Below, in pieces: positions 10,300 to 18,725 of a DNA stretch of 39,808 nt (within the stretch, counting starts at the first letter, position 1; each line of letters begins with the position of its first letter). A program made the position numbers and the translations under genes. The notes beneath the pieces are model-generated. The model was not told the origin of the DNA. It saw only the letters and a program-made list of their open reading frames with translations, and did no database searches. Location: assembly GCA_020724365.1 (NCBI GenBank), contig DYHD01000013.1, positions 1-39,808 on the forward strand. Direction: 5' to 3'. The stretch is from Thermodesulfovibrio yellowstonii (GTDB taxonomy: Bacteria; Nitrospirota; Thermodesulfovibrionia; Thermodesulfovibrionales; Dissulfurispiraceae).

Positions 10300-10511
10300 A
10301 CCCAAATCCCGATATAGAATTTTTTAAACATCCCTAATCCAGTAGGACAGCCGTCCCAGCTGTCATGGTTCGACTCACCATGACAGTCACCCTAAGCGTT
10401 CGACTAAGCTCACGCCGAAGGCTTGTCGAAGAGTTATCTTTCAGGATAAGGTGAGACATCCTGTCCTACCAGTGCCAATGTTTTTTGATATATCCAAATC
10501 GGGATTTGGGT
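10300..10511. repeat. Inverted-repeat element, family C, with hairpin modules
   Basis: This accounts for most of the 360-base gap between the HD-GYP gene and the DUF3617 gene. The ends ACCCAAATCCCGAT (10300-10313) and ATCGGGATTTGGGT (10498-10511) are a perfect 14-bp inverted repeat. Inside are AGTAGGACAG...CTGTCCTACC arms and a 56-nt module (10378-10433). That module recurs in inverse orientation at 37044-37099 with about 51 of 56 bases identical. No coding potential is seen. Confidence 0.75.
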
Positions 10512-10576
10512 AATCTTTTCCCATAGCAATAATTGGTGTCAACCCTTGATACCTTTTACATATCCTCAGACAAATT

Positions 10577-11005
10577 CTACCTGCACTCCCCTATTCTCTT
10601 CCCGCTCATGCGATGTGTCATCTTCATCTTGTCCCGTCCCGACTGGTTGAAGGTCATATCGACCATTCCATCGAATTTATCACCTTTATAGGTCACTTTG
10701 CCTGAGCTTTCGGCTGTAGTGCCGTTCTTATCGCGGCAGTGTATGACCCAGGACACTGTATTACCGCTTGTCTTTGAACTTATTGTTTTACAGTCCTGAT
10801 TTTTCTCTGGTTTCTGAGGAATGATGTCTTTCTTTGTTATGCACTGGGTATGCGTCATCGCTGGCATTTGCATTGGCATGCCCGGCATATCTATTTTTGC
10901 CGTGATTTCCCATAGTCCTTCACGCATGTCCGGCTCAGCAAAAGAGAGCGATGGGGATAAGAAAGAAATAGCAATTAATATTACAAATATCGACCTGATA
11001 AACAT
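10577..11005 (-). CDS. Secreted DUF3617-family protein
   Basis: The 142-residue product starts with a signal peptide (MFIRSIFVILIAISFL, cleavage probably after SFA). The mature part shows the DUF3617 pattern: REGLWEITAKIDMPGMP, a Cys in TQCI, and the closing TYKGDKFDGMVDMTF and MSGKRIGEC strands. Members are periplasmic or extracellular beta-rich proteins of unknown function. A strong AAGGAGG precedes ATG 11005. It is monocistronic. Confidence 0.85.
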   Translation of the reverse strand: MFIRSIFVILIAISFLSPSLSFAEPDMREGLWEITAKIDMPGMPMQMPAMTHTQCITKKDIIPQKPEKNQDCKTISSKTSGNTVSWVIHCRDKNGTTAESSGKVTYKGDKFDGMVDMTFNQSGRDKMKMTHRMSGKRIGECR

Positions 11006-11386
11006 TTCCTTCCTCCTTTTCCAATCAAAGATATTGTCAAAAGTCTTGAAACAAAAAGATTAAAATAACTCTGGCTATCAAATACATTAATATAATTAAG
11101 GCTTACCTCCTCTCTAATATTCCCCCTTATTAAAGTGGTGTTGTTACTTTCAATCCATCCTTCGATTGCTATTAACACATTGCCAATATCCATTTTTATA
11201 TCTGTATCATTAAATTTAAGAACTGACAGCCTAATAGATTCTAAAAAACCTTGCCTATTACAAATATATTTGCATTATAGCAAACTATGTTTATGAATTT
11301 ATACAAAATGATTGACATTACCTTCATAAATGCCCTTTTCTTTACAATTTTACAAGTAAACTGATATTATTAAATGTTTGATGTTT
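11006..11386. other. Gene-free interval before tRNA-Ser
   Basis: About 380 AT-rich bases lie here. A 70-codon minus-strand frame (10981-11193) overlaps the DUF3617 start region, has no recognisable domain, and I do not accept it as a gene. The only signal I can support is the tRNA promoter at 11341-11370. Confidence 0.5.
11341..11370 (+). promoter_or_regulatory. Candidate promoter for tRNA-Ser
   Basis: TTTACA (11341-11346) and TATTAT (11365-11370) are separated by 18 bases and lie just ahead of the tRNA 5' end at 11387. The implied start is about 10 bases upstream of the mature tRNA. Confidence 0.4.
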
Positions 11387-11479
11387 GGAGAGGTGGCCGA
11401 GCTGGTCGAAGGCAGCCGCCTGCTAAGCGGTTGTGGGAGTAAAATCCCACCCAGGGTTCGAATCCCTGCCTCTCCGCCA
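11387..11479 (+). tRNA. tRNA-Ser (anticodon GCT), CCA encoded
   Basis: The acceptor arms GGAGAGG and CCTCTCC pair perfectly and are followed by G and an encoded CCA. The D arm reads GGCCGAGCTGGTCGAAGGC. The anticodon stem GCCGC/GCGGT holds the loop CTGCTAA with anticodon GCT at 11422-11424. A long variable arm (GTGGGAGTAAAATCCCAC) marks it as class II, and GGTTCGAATCC forms the T loop. It would read AGC and AGT codons. Confidence 0.97.
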
Positions 11480-11502
11480 TTTCATCAATTTTGGAGATAA
11501 CA

Positions 11503-12048
11503 TTGAAAAGATATTCTGTAACGATTCTTATATTATTTTGTATTGCAATTGTTTATGGCTGTGAGAAGAAACAAGAACAGCCCCCAGCTAAGCCACAACA
11601 ATTTTCACCTGTTCAAACCCCGATACAAACCCCTATGGTTAAACCCGAGGAAAAACCCCGTTCACCTCATATTGATGTTACCCCCAAAGAGCAGAGAAAG
11701 ATAATCGTTCCCTCTGATACGAAAAATAGTTGGTCTTCTGTAAAACTAATATTTGAAGATAGAAACGCTAAGAAAAGATCTGAATTGATTGTCAAACTTG
11801 GATCAGAATTAGCTATCCCTGGCACCGAACTTAAGATAATCTGTAATGAATTTCTTCCTGATTTTAAAATGGAGAGGGATATTATAACCACCAAAAGTAA
11901 TGAGCCTAACAATCCTGCTGTCAGGGTTTCAATATCTGAAAAAGGTAAAACTATCTTTACCGGATGGCTTTACAGTAAATATCCAGAAATCCATGGCTTT
12001 GAACATCAAAGATATGGCATTGTTCTTAAAGAAGGTATAAGAAGTTAG
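11503..12048 (+). CDS. Lipoprotein, DUF2155-like
   Basis: The likely start is TTG 11503, with GGAG at 11493-11496 just upstream. An upstream in-frame TTG at 11491 lies inside that ribosome-binding site. The product (about 181 residues) has a lipoprotein signal: MKRYSVTILILFCIAIVYGC with a YGC lipobox. A Pro/Gln-rich linker leads to a C-terminal domain (about 85-180) with ELKIICNEFLPDF and a W...KYPEIHGFEHQRYGIVL ending. That ending resembles DUF2155 proteins, a family without known function. It probably sits in an envelope membrane. The next gene starts five bases after its stop. Confidence 0.75.
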   Translation: MKRYSVTILILFCIAIVYGCEKKQEQPPAKPQQFSPVQTPIQTPMVKPEEKPRSPHIDVTPKEQRKIIVPSDTKNSWSSVKLIFEDRNAKKRSELIVKLGSELAIPGTELKIICNEFLPDFKMERDIITTKSNEPNNPAVRVSISEKGKTIFTGWLYSKYPEIHGFEHQRYGIVLKEGIRS

Positions 12049-12053
12049 ACAAA

Positions 12054-12623
12054 ATGTCATACTATATGATGCTCGATAAACAGCCTAATAGCCCAAACGA
12101 AAGAAAACAATTGCTTGGAAAACTACTTGAAAATGAGGCATATCTTGACAATCTTGAGATTTCAAACATTCAAAGGAGGATTATAGAATTTCTCCTTTGC
12201 AAGAAAGGATATCACTCTGAAGATATTGAGGTTAATAAGATATTTAAAGTTAAATTGAGAGATGTTTGCTTCGATGCCTCTGCTGATATAATTATTAAGA
12301 TTAAGGATAAAAATATTATTTTTGTTAAGTGTGTTACAAATTCTCTGGACTCATGGGAGAGGTATGCAATTGCCTTTTGCAGGATTGTTGATGCTCAGAT
12401 TCCTTTTGCTATGATAACTGATGGAGAAACTGTTAGGCTTCTTAATACGCTGAATGGCTCTGTTACTGATGGGAAGATTGACTTAGTCCTTTCAAGGTCA
12501 GAGGTTGAAGGCATAATTCATGAGACTATATTTCAATCATTTTCTCAAGAAAGAAAAGAAATGGAAAAAAGGATAATATACGCCTTTGAAGGGATTAAAT
12601 GCCCCGTGAAGAGCGATATTTAA
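12054..12623 (+). CDS. HsdR N-terminal-like (type I restriction nuclease fold) protein
   Basis: The 189-residue protein resembles stand-alone HSDR_N-type proteins. A helical lead (QRRIIEFLLCKKGYHSEDIEVNKIF) is followed by a nuclease-like core with DASADIIIKIKDKNIIFVKC, where D and a K-x-C strand replace the usual E-x-K. An ITDGETVRLLNTLNG segment, typical of the family, comes next. Degenerate catalytic residues make nuclease activity doubtful. It is tightly linked to the lipoprotein gene. It is separate from the type I system at 29-34 kb. Confidence 0.7.
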   Translation: MSYYMMLDKQPNSPNERKQLLGKLLENEAYLDNLEISNIQRRIIEFLLCKKGYHSEDIEVNKIFKVKLRDVCFDASADIIIKIKDKNIIFVKCVTNSLDSWERYAIAFCRIVDAQIPFAMITDGETVRLLNTLNGSVTDGKIDLVLSRSEVEGIIHETIFQSFSQERKEMEKRIIYAFEGIKCPVKSDI

Positions 12624-12633
12624 GATATTTTCA

Positions 12634-12873
12634 TTAGGATTCCCAGATGCTGAATTGCTCAATCAGCCTGATCCCAGCATAATAACAACAGAGCTCATTG
12701 TTCATATCATTGATGAATGAACGTTCTTTACCATCATCAAATAATACCCTTACGAAGCAGAAACCGCCTGGAAGATCGGAGTGTTTTTCTTCTATAACCT
12801 CACCATATCCCCATGAAAAATATCTACGGTGCTCAACCCTATCTCCAATTTTTAGATATAGCCTTTTGTCCAT
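12634..12873 (-). CDS. Small DUF3553-like protein
   Basis: This is a 79-residue protein read from ATG 12873; a TTG directly upstream could add one residue. It has an IGDRVEHRRYFSWGYGEVIE turn followed by FCFVRVLFDDGKERSF. The pattern 'GDxVxH...WGxGxV...VxFxxxGxk' is that of DUF3553 and related small barrel proteins, whose function is unknown. It converges with the HsdR_N-like gene only 10 bases away. Confidence 0.6.
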   Translation of the reverse strand: MDKRLYLKIGDRVEHRRYFSWGYGEVIEEKHSDLPGGFCFVRVLFDDGKERSFINDMNNELCCYYAGIRLIEQFSIWES

Positions 12874-12971
12874 CAATGTTTAGACCTAAAAATATATATT
12901 TAGCATCTCTACCCGCTCTTTTTGAAAGATTGGATTAATATAAAAATTTTAACAAAGATTCAATTAAAAAT

Positions 12972-13078
12972 AAAAGCCACGACCCAAATCCAGAACGGAG
13001 ACTGCTCTGAGCGAACAGACAGATTTCTCGCTGCGCTCGAAATGACAACTTTCTGTCTCTGTTTTGGGTTTTGACTTT
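12972..13078. repeat. Inverted-repeat element, family A copy 2
   Basis: The left end (AAAAGCCACGACCCAAA) and right end (TTTGGGTTTTGACTTTT) form an imperfect inverted repeat of about 25 bp. The interior CGCTCGAAATGACAACTTTC is nearly the same as at 6260-6275. The element occupies the gap upstream of dapL. Confidence 0.65.
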
Positions 13079-13142
13079 TATATTCTCATGATTTACAATA
13101 AACCCTTATATTTCAGATATTTTCAATAAGGAGGTTTTTTTT

Positions 13143-14309
13143 GTGTTAAACATTCAGTTGGCAGAAAGGGTAAAAAATCTACCCCCCTATTTATTTGCAA
13201 CTATAGATAAGATGAAACAAGAAGCTATATCAAAGGGGGTTGATCTAATTGATTTAAGTATCGGAGACCCAGATATTCCAACTCTGCCACATATAGTTGA
13301 AGCCATGAAAAAGGCAGTGGAGAAGCCTGAACATCACCGCTATCCTTCATATGAAGGGATACTTTTATATAGGGAGGCTGTCTCACAATGGTATAAAAAG
13401 AGATTTAATGTCGCTCTGGATCCAAAGACTGAGGTATTATCTCTTATAGGTTCAAAAGAAGGCATAGGACATATACCTTTAGCATTTATTAATCCGGGTG
13501 ATATTGTTCTTGTGCCATCTCCTGGCTACCCCGTTTATCCTGTAGCGACCCTTTTTGCTGGCGGTCAGTCTTTTATTATGCCGCTTATAGAAGAAAATGA
13601 TTTCCTGCCCGATCTCAAATCAATCCCTTCTGATATTATGGAAAAAGCTAAATTGATGTTTATAAATTATCCTAATAACCCCACATCAGCGGTCGCAGGA
13701 AAAGATTTCTTTGCCAATGTTATTGAACTTGCTTCTGCCTTCAATATAATCATATGCCATGATGCTGCTTACTCAGAAATATACTATGATAATGAAAAAC
13801 CTCTTAGCTTTCTAGAATTGGACAGAGCTAAAGAGGTAGGTATAGAATTTCATTCTCTATCGAAAACTTATAATATGACCGGCTGGAGAATTGGCTTTGC
13901 CGTCGGCAACAAAGATGTGATAGCTGGTCTTGGAAAGATAAAGACCAATCTTGACTCTGGAATATTTCAAGCAATACAGGAGGCAGGTATTACAGCATTA
14001 AACACACAAGATGAAACCCTATCTGAGATCAGAAGTATATACCAAAGTCGCAAAGACATTCTTTATGAAGGGCTTAAAAATATAGGTATTTTATCAAGAA
14101 AGCCTAAGGCGAGTTTTTATCTATGGGCTAAGGTTCCTGACGGGTTTGATTCATCAGGGTTCGTTTCTCATTTGCTTGAAAATGCTGGGGTTTTAGGAAC
14201 ACCGGGCGTTGGCTTTGGCGCTCCTGGTGAAGGTTACATAAGATTTGCACTTACACAGCCTGCTGAAAGAATTAGCGAGGCAGTCCAAAGGATAGGCAAA
14301 GTCCTGTAA
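13143..14309 (+). CDS. dapL: LL-diaminopimelate aminotransferase
   Basis: DapL makes LL-diaminopimelate directly from tetrahydrodipicolinate and glutamate, bypassing the succinylase or acetylase routes for lysine and peptidoglycan. The 388-residue protein has the class I/II aminotransferase fold: LIDLSIGDPDIPTLPHI near the N terminus, an HHRYPSYEG segment, NYPNNPTSA, and the PLP-lysine motif SLSKTYNMTGWRIGF with Lys near 241. The start is GTG 13143, eight bases after a strong AAGGAGG. An AlaC-type relative at 34.4-35.5 kb shares overall similarity, so the exact substrate assignment rests on similarity to DapL sequences. Confidence 0.85.
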   Translation: MLNIQLAERVKNLPPYLFATIDKMKQEAISKGVDLIDLSIGDPDIPTLPHIVEAMKKAVEKPEHHRYPSYEGILLYREAVSQWYKKRFNVALDPKTEVLSLIGSKEGIGHIPLAFINPGDIVLVPSPGYPVYPVATLFAGGQSFIMPLIEENDFLPDLKSIPSDIMEKAKLMFINYPNNPTSAVAGKDFFANVIELASAFNIIICHDAAYSEIYYDNEKPLSFLELDRAKEVGIEFHSLSKTYNMTGWRIGFAVGNKDVIAGLGKIKTNLDSGIFQAIQEAGITALNTQDETLSEIRSIYQSRKDILYEGLKNIGILSRKPKASFYLWAKVPDGFDSSGFVSHLLENAGVLGTPGVGFGAPGEGYIRFALTQPAERISEAVQRIGKVL

Positions 14310-14316
14310 TCTTTTT

Positions 14317-14817
14317 GTGATAGTGCATATAGGGATAGGATCAAATTTAGGTGAAAGGGCAGATAATTGTCAAAAAGCCATAGAATTGCTCCGTGGAAAA
14401 GCCATAATTATTAGAAAAATCTCATCATTATATGAAACTGAACCTTGGGGCATTGAAGAACAACCTAAGTTTATAAATTTAGCAATTGAGGTTGAAACTA
14501 CCCTCTCTCCACATGCACTTTTATCTATCTTGAAAGATATCGAGAACAAAATAGGGAGAGTCAAAACCTTAAAGTGGGGGCCGAGAACGATTGATCTCGA
14601 TATCCTTTTTTATGGTGATGAGATAATTAATTTAGACGATATTCAAATACCCCATAAACTGCTTCACCAGCGAGATTTTGTTCTGCTCCCGCTTATCGAA
14701 ATCGCACCTGATAAGATTCACCCAGTTCTGAAGAAAACCATCAAACAATTAATGGAGGAGTTCAAAGATGCTCAAAACATTAAACATCAAAAGCAGGACA
14801 AGAACGGAGTTCATTGA
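14317..14817 (+). CDS. folK: 6-hydroxymethyl-dihydropterin pyrophosphokinase
   Basis: HPPK transfers pyrophosphate from ATP to the pterin in folate synthesis. The 166-residue protein opens with VHIGIGSNLGERADN and has SSLYETEPWG, the GPRTIDLDILFYGD signature and IPHKLLHQRDFVLLPL. Length is typical. The start may be GTG 14317 or the GTG two codons later; neither has a clear ribosome-binding site. It begins 7 bases after dapL and its 3' end overlaps yjbQ by 50 bases. Confidence 0.93.
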   Translation: MIVHIGIGSNLGERADNCQKAIELLRGKAIIIRKISSLYETEPWGIEEQPKFINLAIEVETTLSPHALLSILKDIENKIGRVKTLKWGPRTIDLDILFYGDEIINLDDIQIPHKLLHQRDFVLLPLIEIAPDKIHPVLKKTIKQLMEEFKDAQNIKHQKQDKNGVH

Positions 14818-15160
14818 TATCACCGATGATATTAATACAATAGTGAGGGAATCAGGCTTAAAAAGTGGTATTTGTTACCTTTATGTTCCACATACAACTG
14901 CAGCTATTACAATCAATGAAGGCGCTGATGCATCTGTAAAGAGAGACATACTTACAGCCCTTAATAAATTGGTTCCGCTTGCTGGGGATTATCAGCATCT
15001 CGAGGGAAATTCAGATGCACATATAAAATCATCCCTTATTGGGGTATCAACTGCTATATTAATTGAAGATTCAAGATTGGTAGTCGGGACATGGCAGTCT
15101 GTTTTCTTTTGCGAATTTGATGGCCCCAGGCACCGAAAGGTCTTTATCAAAGTGATTTAA
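14768..15160 (+). CDS. YjbQ / UPF0047 family protein
   Basis: The 130-residue protein matches the YjbQ family, whose members show weak thiamine-phosphate-synthase activity in vitro but have no firm physiological role. Family hallmarks present are GICYLYVPHTTAAITINEGAD, a DYQHLEGNSDAHIKSSLIG segment, and LGTWQ-like VVGTWQSVFFCEFDGPRHRKV. The ATG lies after a GGAGGAG sequence inside the end of folK, so it is likely translationally coupled. Confidence 0.9.
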   Translation: MLKTLNIKSRTRTEFIDITDDINTIVRESGLKSGICYLYVPHTTAAITINEGADASVKRDILTALNKLVPLAGDYQHLEGNSDAHIKSSLIGVSTAILIEDSRLVVGTWQSVFFCEFDGPRHRKVFIKVI

Positions 15161-15167
15161 GACAATC

Positions 15168-15590
15168 CTATTTGGTGCCTTTAATACCTTGATTTTTGCC
15201 TAAAGCAGCATTTGCAAGGCTGTCTGCCTCTTTATTTAAATCTCTTGGGATGTGCTTTATCGTGTATTTTTCAAATCCTTTTAGCAGTGAAATAACCTCT
15301 TTATAAAGATTCTCAAGATTAGGACTTTTGACCTTATAAATTCCCTGAATCTGTTTTGCCATCAATTCTGAGTCTGTGAAGATATCAATAATTCTAACCC
15401 CATTTTTTTCTGCTTCGTAAATGCCTCTAAGGAGGGCTTTGTATTCTGCTATATTATTCGTGGCAAGACCGATATATTCAGAAAGGGTTATCTTATGCCC
15501 TTTAATAATAAGCACTATACCTATGCCAGAATGTCCGGGGTTACCCTTTGAAGCACCATCACAATATAAAATACCTTTTTTGCCGCTCAA
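15168..15590 (-). CDS. Ribonuclease HI family protein
   Basis: RNase H cleaves RNA in RNA:DNA hybrids. The 140-residue protein shows the carboxylate set: Asp in YCDGASKGNPG, Glu in NNIAEYKAL, Asp in FTDSELM, and a C-terminal Asp in NKEADSLAN. The start is TTG 15590, with AGGAG about nine bases upstream. It is the short single-domain type without an N-terminal hybrid-binding domain. It converges on yjbQ with a 7-base gap. I leave the symbol blank because rnhA and ypdQ-type relatives are not separable by eye. Confidence 0.9.
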   Translation of the reverse strand: MSGKKGILYCDGASKGNPGHSGIGIVLIIKGHKITLSEYIGLATNNIAEYKALLRGIYEAEKNGVRIIDIFTDSELMAKQIQGIYKVKSPNLENLYKEVISLLKGFEKYTIKHIPRDLNKEADSLANAALGKNQGIKGTK

Positions 15591-15710
15591 TTATTTATTC
15601 TCCTATTTATATAAATTTGAGAATCCAAAAATCTTCTTAATCATTATCGTAATTCAAGCTATTACTTTAATCTTTATTATATAATTATAACAATCGCTGA
15701 ATAATAACCT

Positions 15711-15751
15711 AAAAGCAGAGATAGGATTTCAATCACATTGATTATCTGTCA
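15711..15751. repeat. Left half of a family A repeat
   Basis: The segment matches 6081-6120 nearly base for base (AGCAGAGATAGGATTT, then CACATTGATTATCTGTCA), but no right end follows. The repeat stops a few bases before the ribosome-binding site of the alcohol dehydrogenase. Confidence 0.7.
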
Positions 15752-15764
15752 TACGGAGCGTTCA

Positions 15765-16793
15765 ATGAAAGCAATGGTTTTAGAGAAAATATCGAGCATT
15801 TCTGATAATCGGAAACCTTTGAGGATGGTTGAATTGCCACTCCCAGTGCTCGGAACAAAAGAAATTTTGATTAAAGTCTTAGCTTGCGGAGTATGCCATA
15901 CTGAGCTTGATGAGATAGAAGGAAGGCTTTCTCCACATGAATTGCCAATCGTTTTAGGGCATCAGATTATTGGAAGGGTTGTTCACACTGGAGATGAAGT
16001 TTCAAAATTTAAGACAGGTGAAAGGGTCGGTATAGGCTGGATTCACTCTTCCTGCGGCAAGTGCATTTTTTGCACCAATGGAAAGGAAAACCTCTGCGAT
16101 GATTTCAAGGCTACAGGCAAGGATATAAACGGCGGATATGCTGAATACACAAAGGTTTCTGAGGATTTTGCATTCCATATTCCAGAAATATTCTCTGATT
16201 CAGAGGCAGCCCCTTTTTTGTGTGCAGGCGCAATAGGCTATCGTTCCTTAAGGCTTTGTAACCACTTAGATGGACAAAATCTTGGACTAGTAGGATTTGG
16301 TTCGTCAGCCCATCTTGTTATACAGCTTTCGAGATTCCTCTATCCTGAATCAAAGATATTCGTTTTTGCAAGATCAGAAGCCGAAAGAAATTTTGCACAA
16401 AAACTTGGGGCTTTTTGGACAGGAGGCATTGAGGATACCCCTCCAGAAAAACTTTATTCAGCAATAGATACAACCCCTGCATGGAAACCAATCATTTATG
16501 CTATGAAGAATCTTCAAAAAAGCGGTAGACTTGTTATTAATGCAATCAGAAAAGAAGATGTTGATAAAAATGAGCTGCTTGCATTAGATTATCCTTCCCA
16601 TCTCTGGCTCGAAAAAGAGATTAAGAGTGTTGCAAATGTCAGCAGAAGAGATATATCTGAGTTTATAGATTTGGCTGCTACTATTAAGCTTAAAGCAGAG
16701 GTGCAAGAATATCTTTTTGAAGATGCCAACATAGCATTGACCGAACTAAGAGAGAAGAAAATCAAGGGCGCTAAGGTTTTAATTATCAATTGA
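15765..16793 (+). CDS. Zinc-dependent alcohol dehydrogenase family protein
   Basis: This is a medium-chain, NAD(P)-dependent oxidoreductase of about 342 residues. Catalytic zinc ligands are in CGVCHTELDEIEG and GHQIIGRV. A four-cysteine structural-zinc loop is present as SSCGKCIFCTNGKENLC. The Rossmann turn reads LVGFGSSAH, a variation on GxGxxG. I chose ATG 15765, which has GGAG six bases upstream. An in-frame TTG at 15738 lies inside the adjoining repeat. Substrate is unknown. It precedes the DHS-like gene on the same strand by 30 bases. Confidence 0.85.
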   Translation: MKAMVLEKISSISDNRKPLRMVELPLPVLGTKEILIKVLACGVCHTELDEIEGRLSPHELPIVLGHQIIGRVVHTGDEVSKFKTGERVGIGWIHSSCGKCIFCTNGKENLCDDFKATGKDINGGYAEYTKVSEDFAFHIPEIFSDSEAAPFLCAGAIGYRSLRLCNHLDGQNLGLVGFGSSAHLVIQLSRFLYPESKIFVFARSEAERNFAQKLGAFWTGGIEDTPPEKLYSAIDTTPAWKPIIYAMKNLQKSGRLVINAIRKEDVDKNELLALDYPSHLWLEKEIKSVANVSRRDISEFIDLAATIKLKAEVQEYLFEDANIALTELREKKIKGAKVLIIN

Positions 16794-16823
16794 ACAGTTT
16801 CAATAAATACTGTATTATAAATT

Positions 16824-17762
16824 ATGCAATATAAACCTATAAATGTAAATAATATTCAAACTTATTCTATCAAGGAACGAAAAAGTAAGGCATCTTTAGA
16901 CAGATTTTGCAAGGTTTATGCAAAAGGTGGAACTTTCAATGCTTTCATATCTTCCCTGCCTGACTTTCTTGCTGTTAGTGATTTAAGAAATATTGTTAAA
17001 GCTGTCTCTAATGCCTATAAAAACAAAAGACCTGTAATACTTGGTATGGGTGCACACCCAATCAAAGTGGGACTTTCGCCTTTAATTATAGCTCTTATGC
17101 GGAAAGGTATAATAACCGCTGTTGCGACAAATGGAGCTTCAATTATACATGACTTTGAGATTTCTTATATAGGTGAAACATCAGAAGATGTCATCAGTGA
17201 ATTAACCTCTGGAAAATTTGGCATGGCAAAGGAGACAGGGCAGTTATTAAATAATTCAATTAAAGAAGGGGTTAGTAAAGGCAGGGGCATCGGGGAATCT
17301 GTTGGAGGCTTTATAGACTCATCCAACTTCTCTTACAAGGATTGGAGCATTTTTGCTGAAGGACACAGATTAGCAATCCCTATGACAGTCCATGTTGCTA
17401 TCGGCACTGATATTATTCATATGCACCCTGAAGCAGACGGGGCAATAATAGGCGAAGGCAGCCTTAGAGATTTTAGGCTTTTAACTTCGGTTGTCTCAGA
17501 CCTTGAAGGAGGTGTCTATATCAATCTTGGCTCTGCGGTGATACTTCCCGAAGTTTTTCTTAAGGCTCTTACGATTGCACGAAATCTGGGACATATAGTG
17601 GAAGATTTCACTACTGTTAATATGGATTTTTTTCAACACTATAGACCCCGTGAAAATGTATTAAAAAGGCCTACGATCATCAAAGGGCGAAATTACTCAC
17701 TCACAGGGCATCATGAAATCATGTTCCCGCTGCTTGCGGGGATGTTGATGGAGGAGATATAG
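16824..17762 (+). CDS. Deoxyhypusine-synthase-like conserved protein of unknown function
   Basis: I do not recognise a specific enzyme. The 312-residue protein has PVILGMGAHPIKVGLSPLI, followed by ITAVATNGASIIHDFEIS. This resembles the nucleotide-binding stretch of deoxyhypusine-synthase-fold proteins ('TNGAs..HD'). The second half has VAIGTDIIHMHPEADGAIIG, YINLGSAVILPEVFLKAL and a TVNMDFFQHYRPRENVLKRP segment. Bacterial members of this fold include homospermidine or agmatine-using relatives, but nothing here fixes the substrate. It is followed two bases later by a ferredoxin gene, so a linked redox role is possible. Confidence 0.5.
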   Translation: MQYKPINVNNIQTYSIKERKSKASLDRFCKVYAKGGTFNAFISSLPDFLAVSDLRNIVKAVSNAYKNKRPVILGMGAHPIKVGLSPLIIALMRKGIITAVATNGASIIHDFEISYIGETSEDVISELTSGKFGMAKETGQLLNNSIKEGVSKGRGIGESVGGFIDSSNFSYKDWSIFAEGHRLAIPMTVHVAIGTDIIHMHPEADGAIIGEGSLRDFRLLTSVVSDLEGGVYINLGSAVILPEVFLKALTIARNLGHIVEDFTTVNMDFFQHYRPRENVLKRPTIIKGRNYSLTGHHEIMFPLLAGMLMEEI

Positions 17763-17764
17763 TA

Positions 17765-17956
17765 ATGGATATAACAGTTTATCAAGAAAGATGTATTGGA
17801 TGCGGCAATTGCGTTGAGATTTGTCAGGCAGTTTTTCATCTTAATGAAGAGACTGGCAAATCAGAAGTTATAGACCCCGACGCCTGTGAATATGTTGGTT
17901 GTTGCGAGGCTGCTGCTGAAAATTGTCCGGTCGAGGCAATTATAATAAAGGTTTAG
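17765..17956 (+). CDS. Single-cluster [4Fe-4S] ferredoxin
   Basis: The 63-residue protein has CIGCGNCVEIC near residues 10-20 and a distal CPVEAI motif near 52-57, the usual ligands of a mono-cluster ferredoxin. Extra cysteines at about 20 and 44-45 could form the disulfide seen in such proteins. It almost abuts the DHS-like gene and has GGAG upstream. It resembles the ferredoxin at 39.5 kb. A soluble electron carrier is the most likely role; its partner is unknown. Confidence 0.9.
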   Translation: MDITVYQERCIGCGNCVEICQAVFHLNEETGKSEVIDPDACEYVGCCEAAAENCPVEAIIIKV

Positions 17957-17967
17957 GCATATCGACC

Positions 17968-18693
17968 TCATACCCCATATGAAAGTCTCTCAATAAGATA
18001 GACTGGAAGCCCATATCCCATCATTTTTTTTTGTGTCTTTTTTATATTATATTCAATGCGACGGAAATAGATTAATCCATTATCAAAAATACAATAGCTG
18101 GCTCTTGGATCTCTATCACGGGGCTGTCCAACACTTCCGACATTTATAAGATATCTGGATTTTTCAGACAACCGAACTTCTTCTTTATGAAGTAATAGCT
18201 CTCCAGAAGACTTCTTTTCAATTATAAAAGGTTTATGTGAATGTCCAACAAAGCATATCTTATCATCGAAATAATGAAATTGTTTGTCAACATCCCACAT
18301 TATATCAATATACGACCATTCTTCAGGTTTTTTTGGGGTTGCATGAACGAGAAATATATTCTTTTCGAGGATTTCCTGTAACATTTTATATCTCTTCAGA
18401 AGGCTGATATTCTCAGCCTTCATTTGCTTTGATGTCCACTCAATGGCTATCCTTGCAAAAGAATTAAATTGGCTGATATCCGTCAATCCTATAATGGCCA
18501 TATCATGATTCCCAGCAATCAATACAGAGCATAGAGAATTAAGTATGCTTGTGCACTCATCAGGGTCGGGACCATAACCAACTGAATCTCCAAGAAAAAA
18601 TATCTCTTTTATGCCGAATTTTTTTATATCATTCAACACCGCATTAAGTGCTTCAAGATTAGAATGCACATCAGAAATTATCGCATAAAGCAC
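17968..18693 (-). CDS. Metallophosphoesterase (calcineurin-like)
   Basis: The 241-residue protein carries the full metallophosphoesterase motif set: DVHSN near residue 8, LGDSVGYGPDP, AGNHDMA, VHATP, and GHSHKPF, with a C-terminal INVGSVGQPRDRDPRASY. These are the YfcE/MJ0936-like phosphodiesterase signatures. The start is GTG 18693, with GAGGAGG seven bases upstream. Substrate is not predictable. It is monocistronic, with an 18-bp palindrome about 33 bases upstream. Confidence 0.9.
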   Translation of the reverse strand: MLYAIISDVHSNLEALNAVLNDIKKFGIKEIFFLGDSVGYGPDPDECTSILNSLCSVLIAGNHDMAIIGLTDISQFNSFARIAIEWTSKQMKAENISLLKRYKMLQEILEKNIFLVHATPKKPEEWSYIDIMWDVDKQFHYFDDKICFVGHSHKPFIIEKKSSGELLLHKEEVRLSEKSRYLINVGSVGQPRDRDPRASYCIFDNGLIYFRRIEYNIKKTQKKMMGYGLPVYLIERLSYGV

Positions 18694-18725
18694 TGGAAGC
18701 CTCCTCTTTCTCTATGCCTAATTGA

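Noticed and set aside
10981..11193. A 70-codon minus-strand open frame covering the DUF3617 start
   Set aside because: No domain; overlaps the DUF3617 ribosome-binding site and signal peptide in another frame.
12054..12623. Part of the type I restriction system
   Set aside because: It lies 17 kb from the hsd genes, lacks a helicase, and has a degenerate nuclease motif; it is a stand-alone HsdR_N-like protein.
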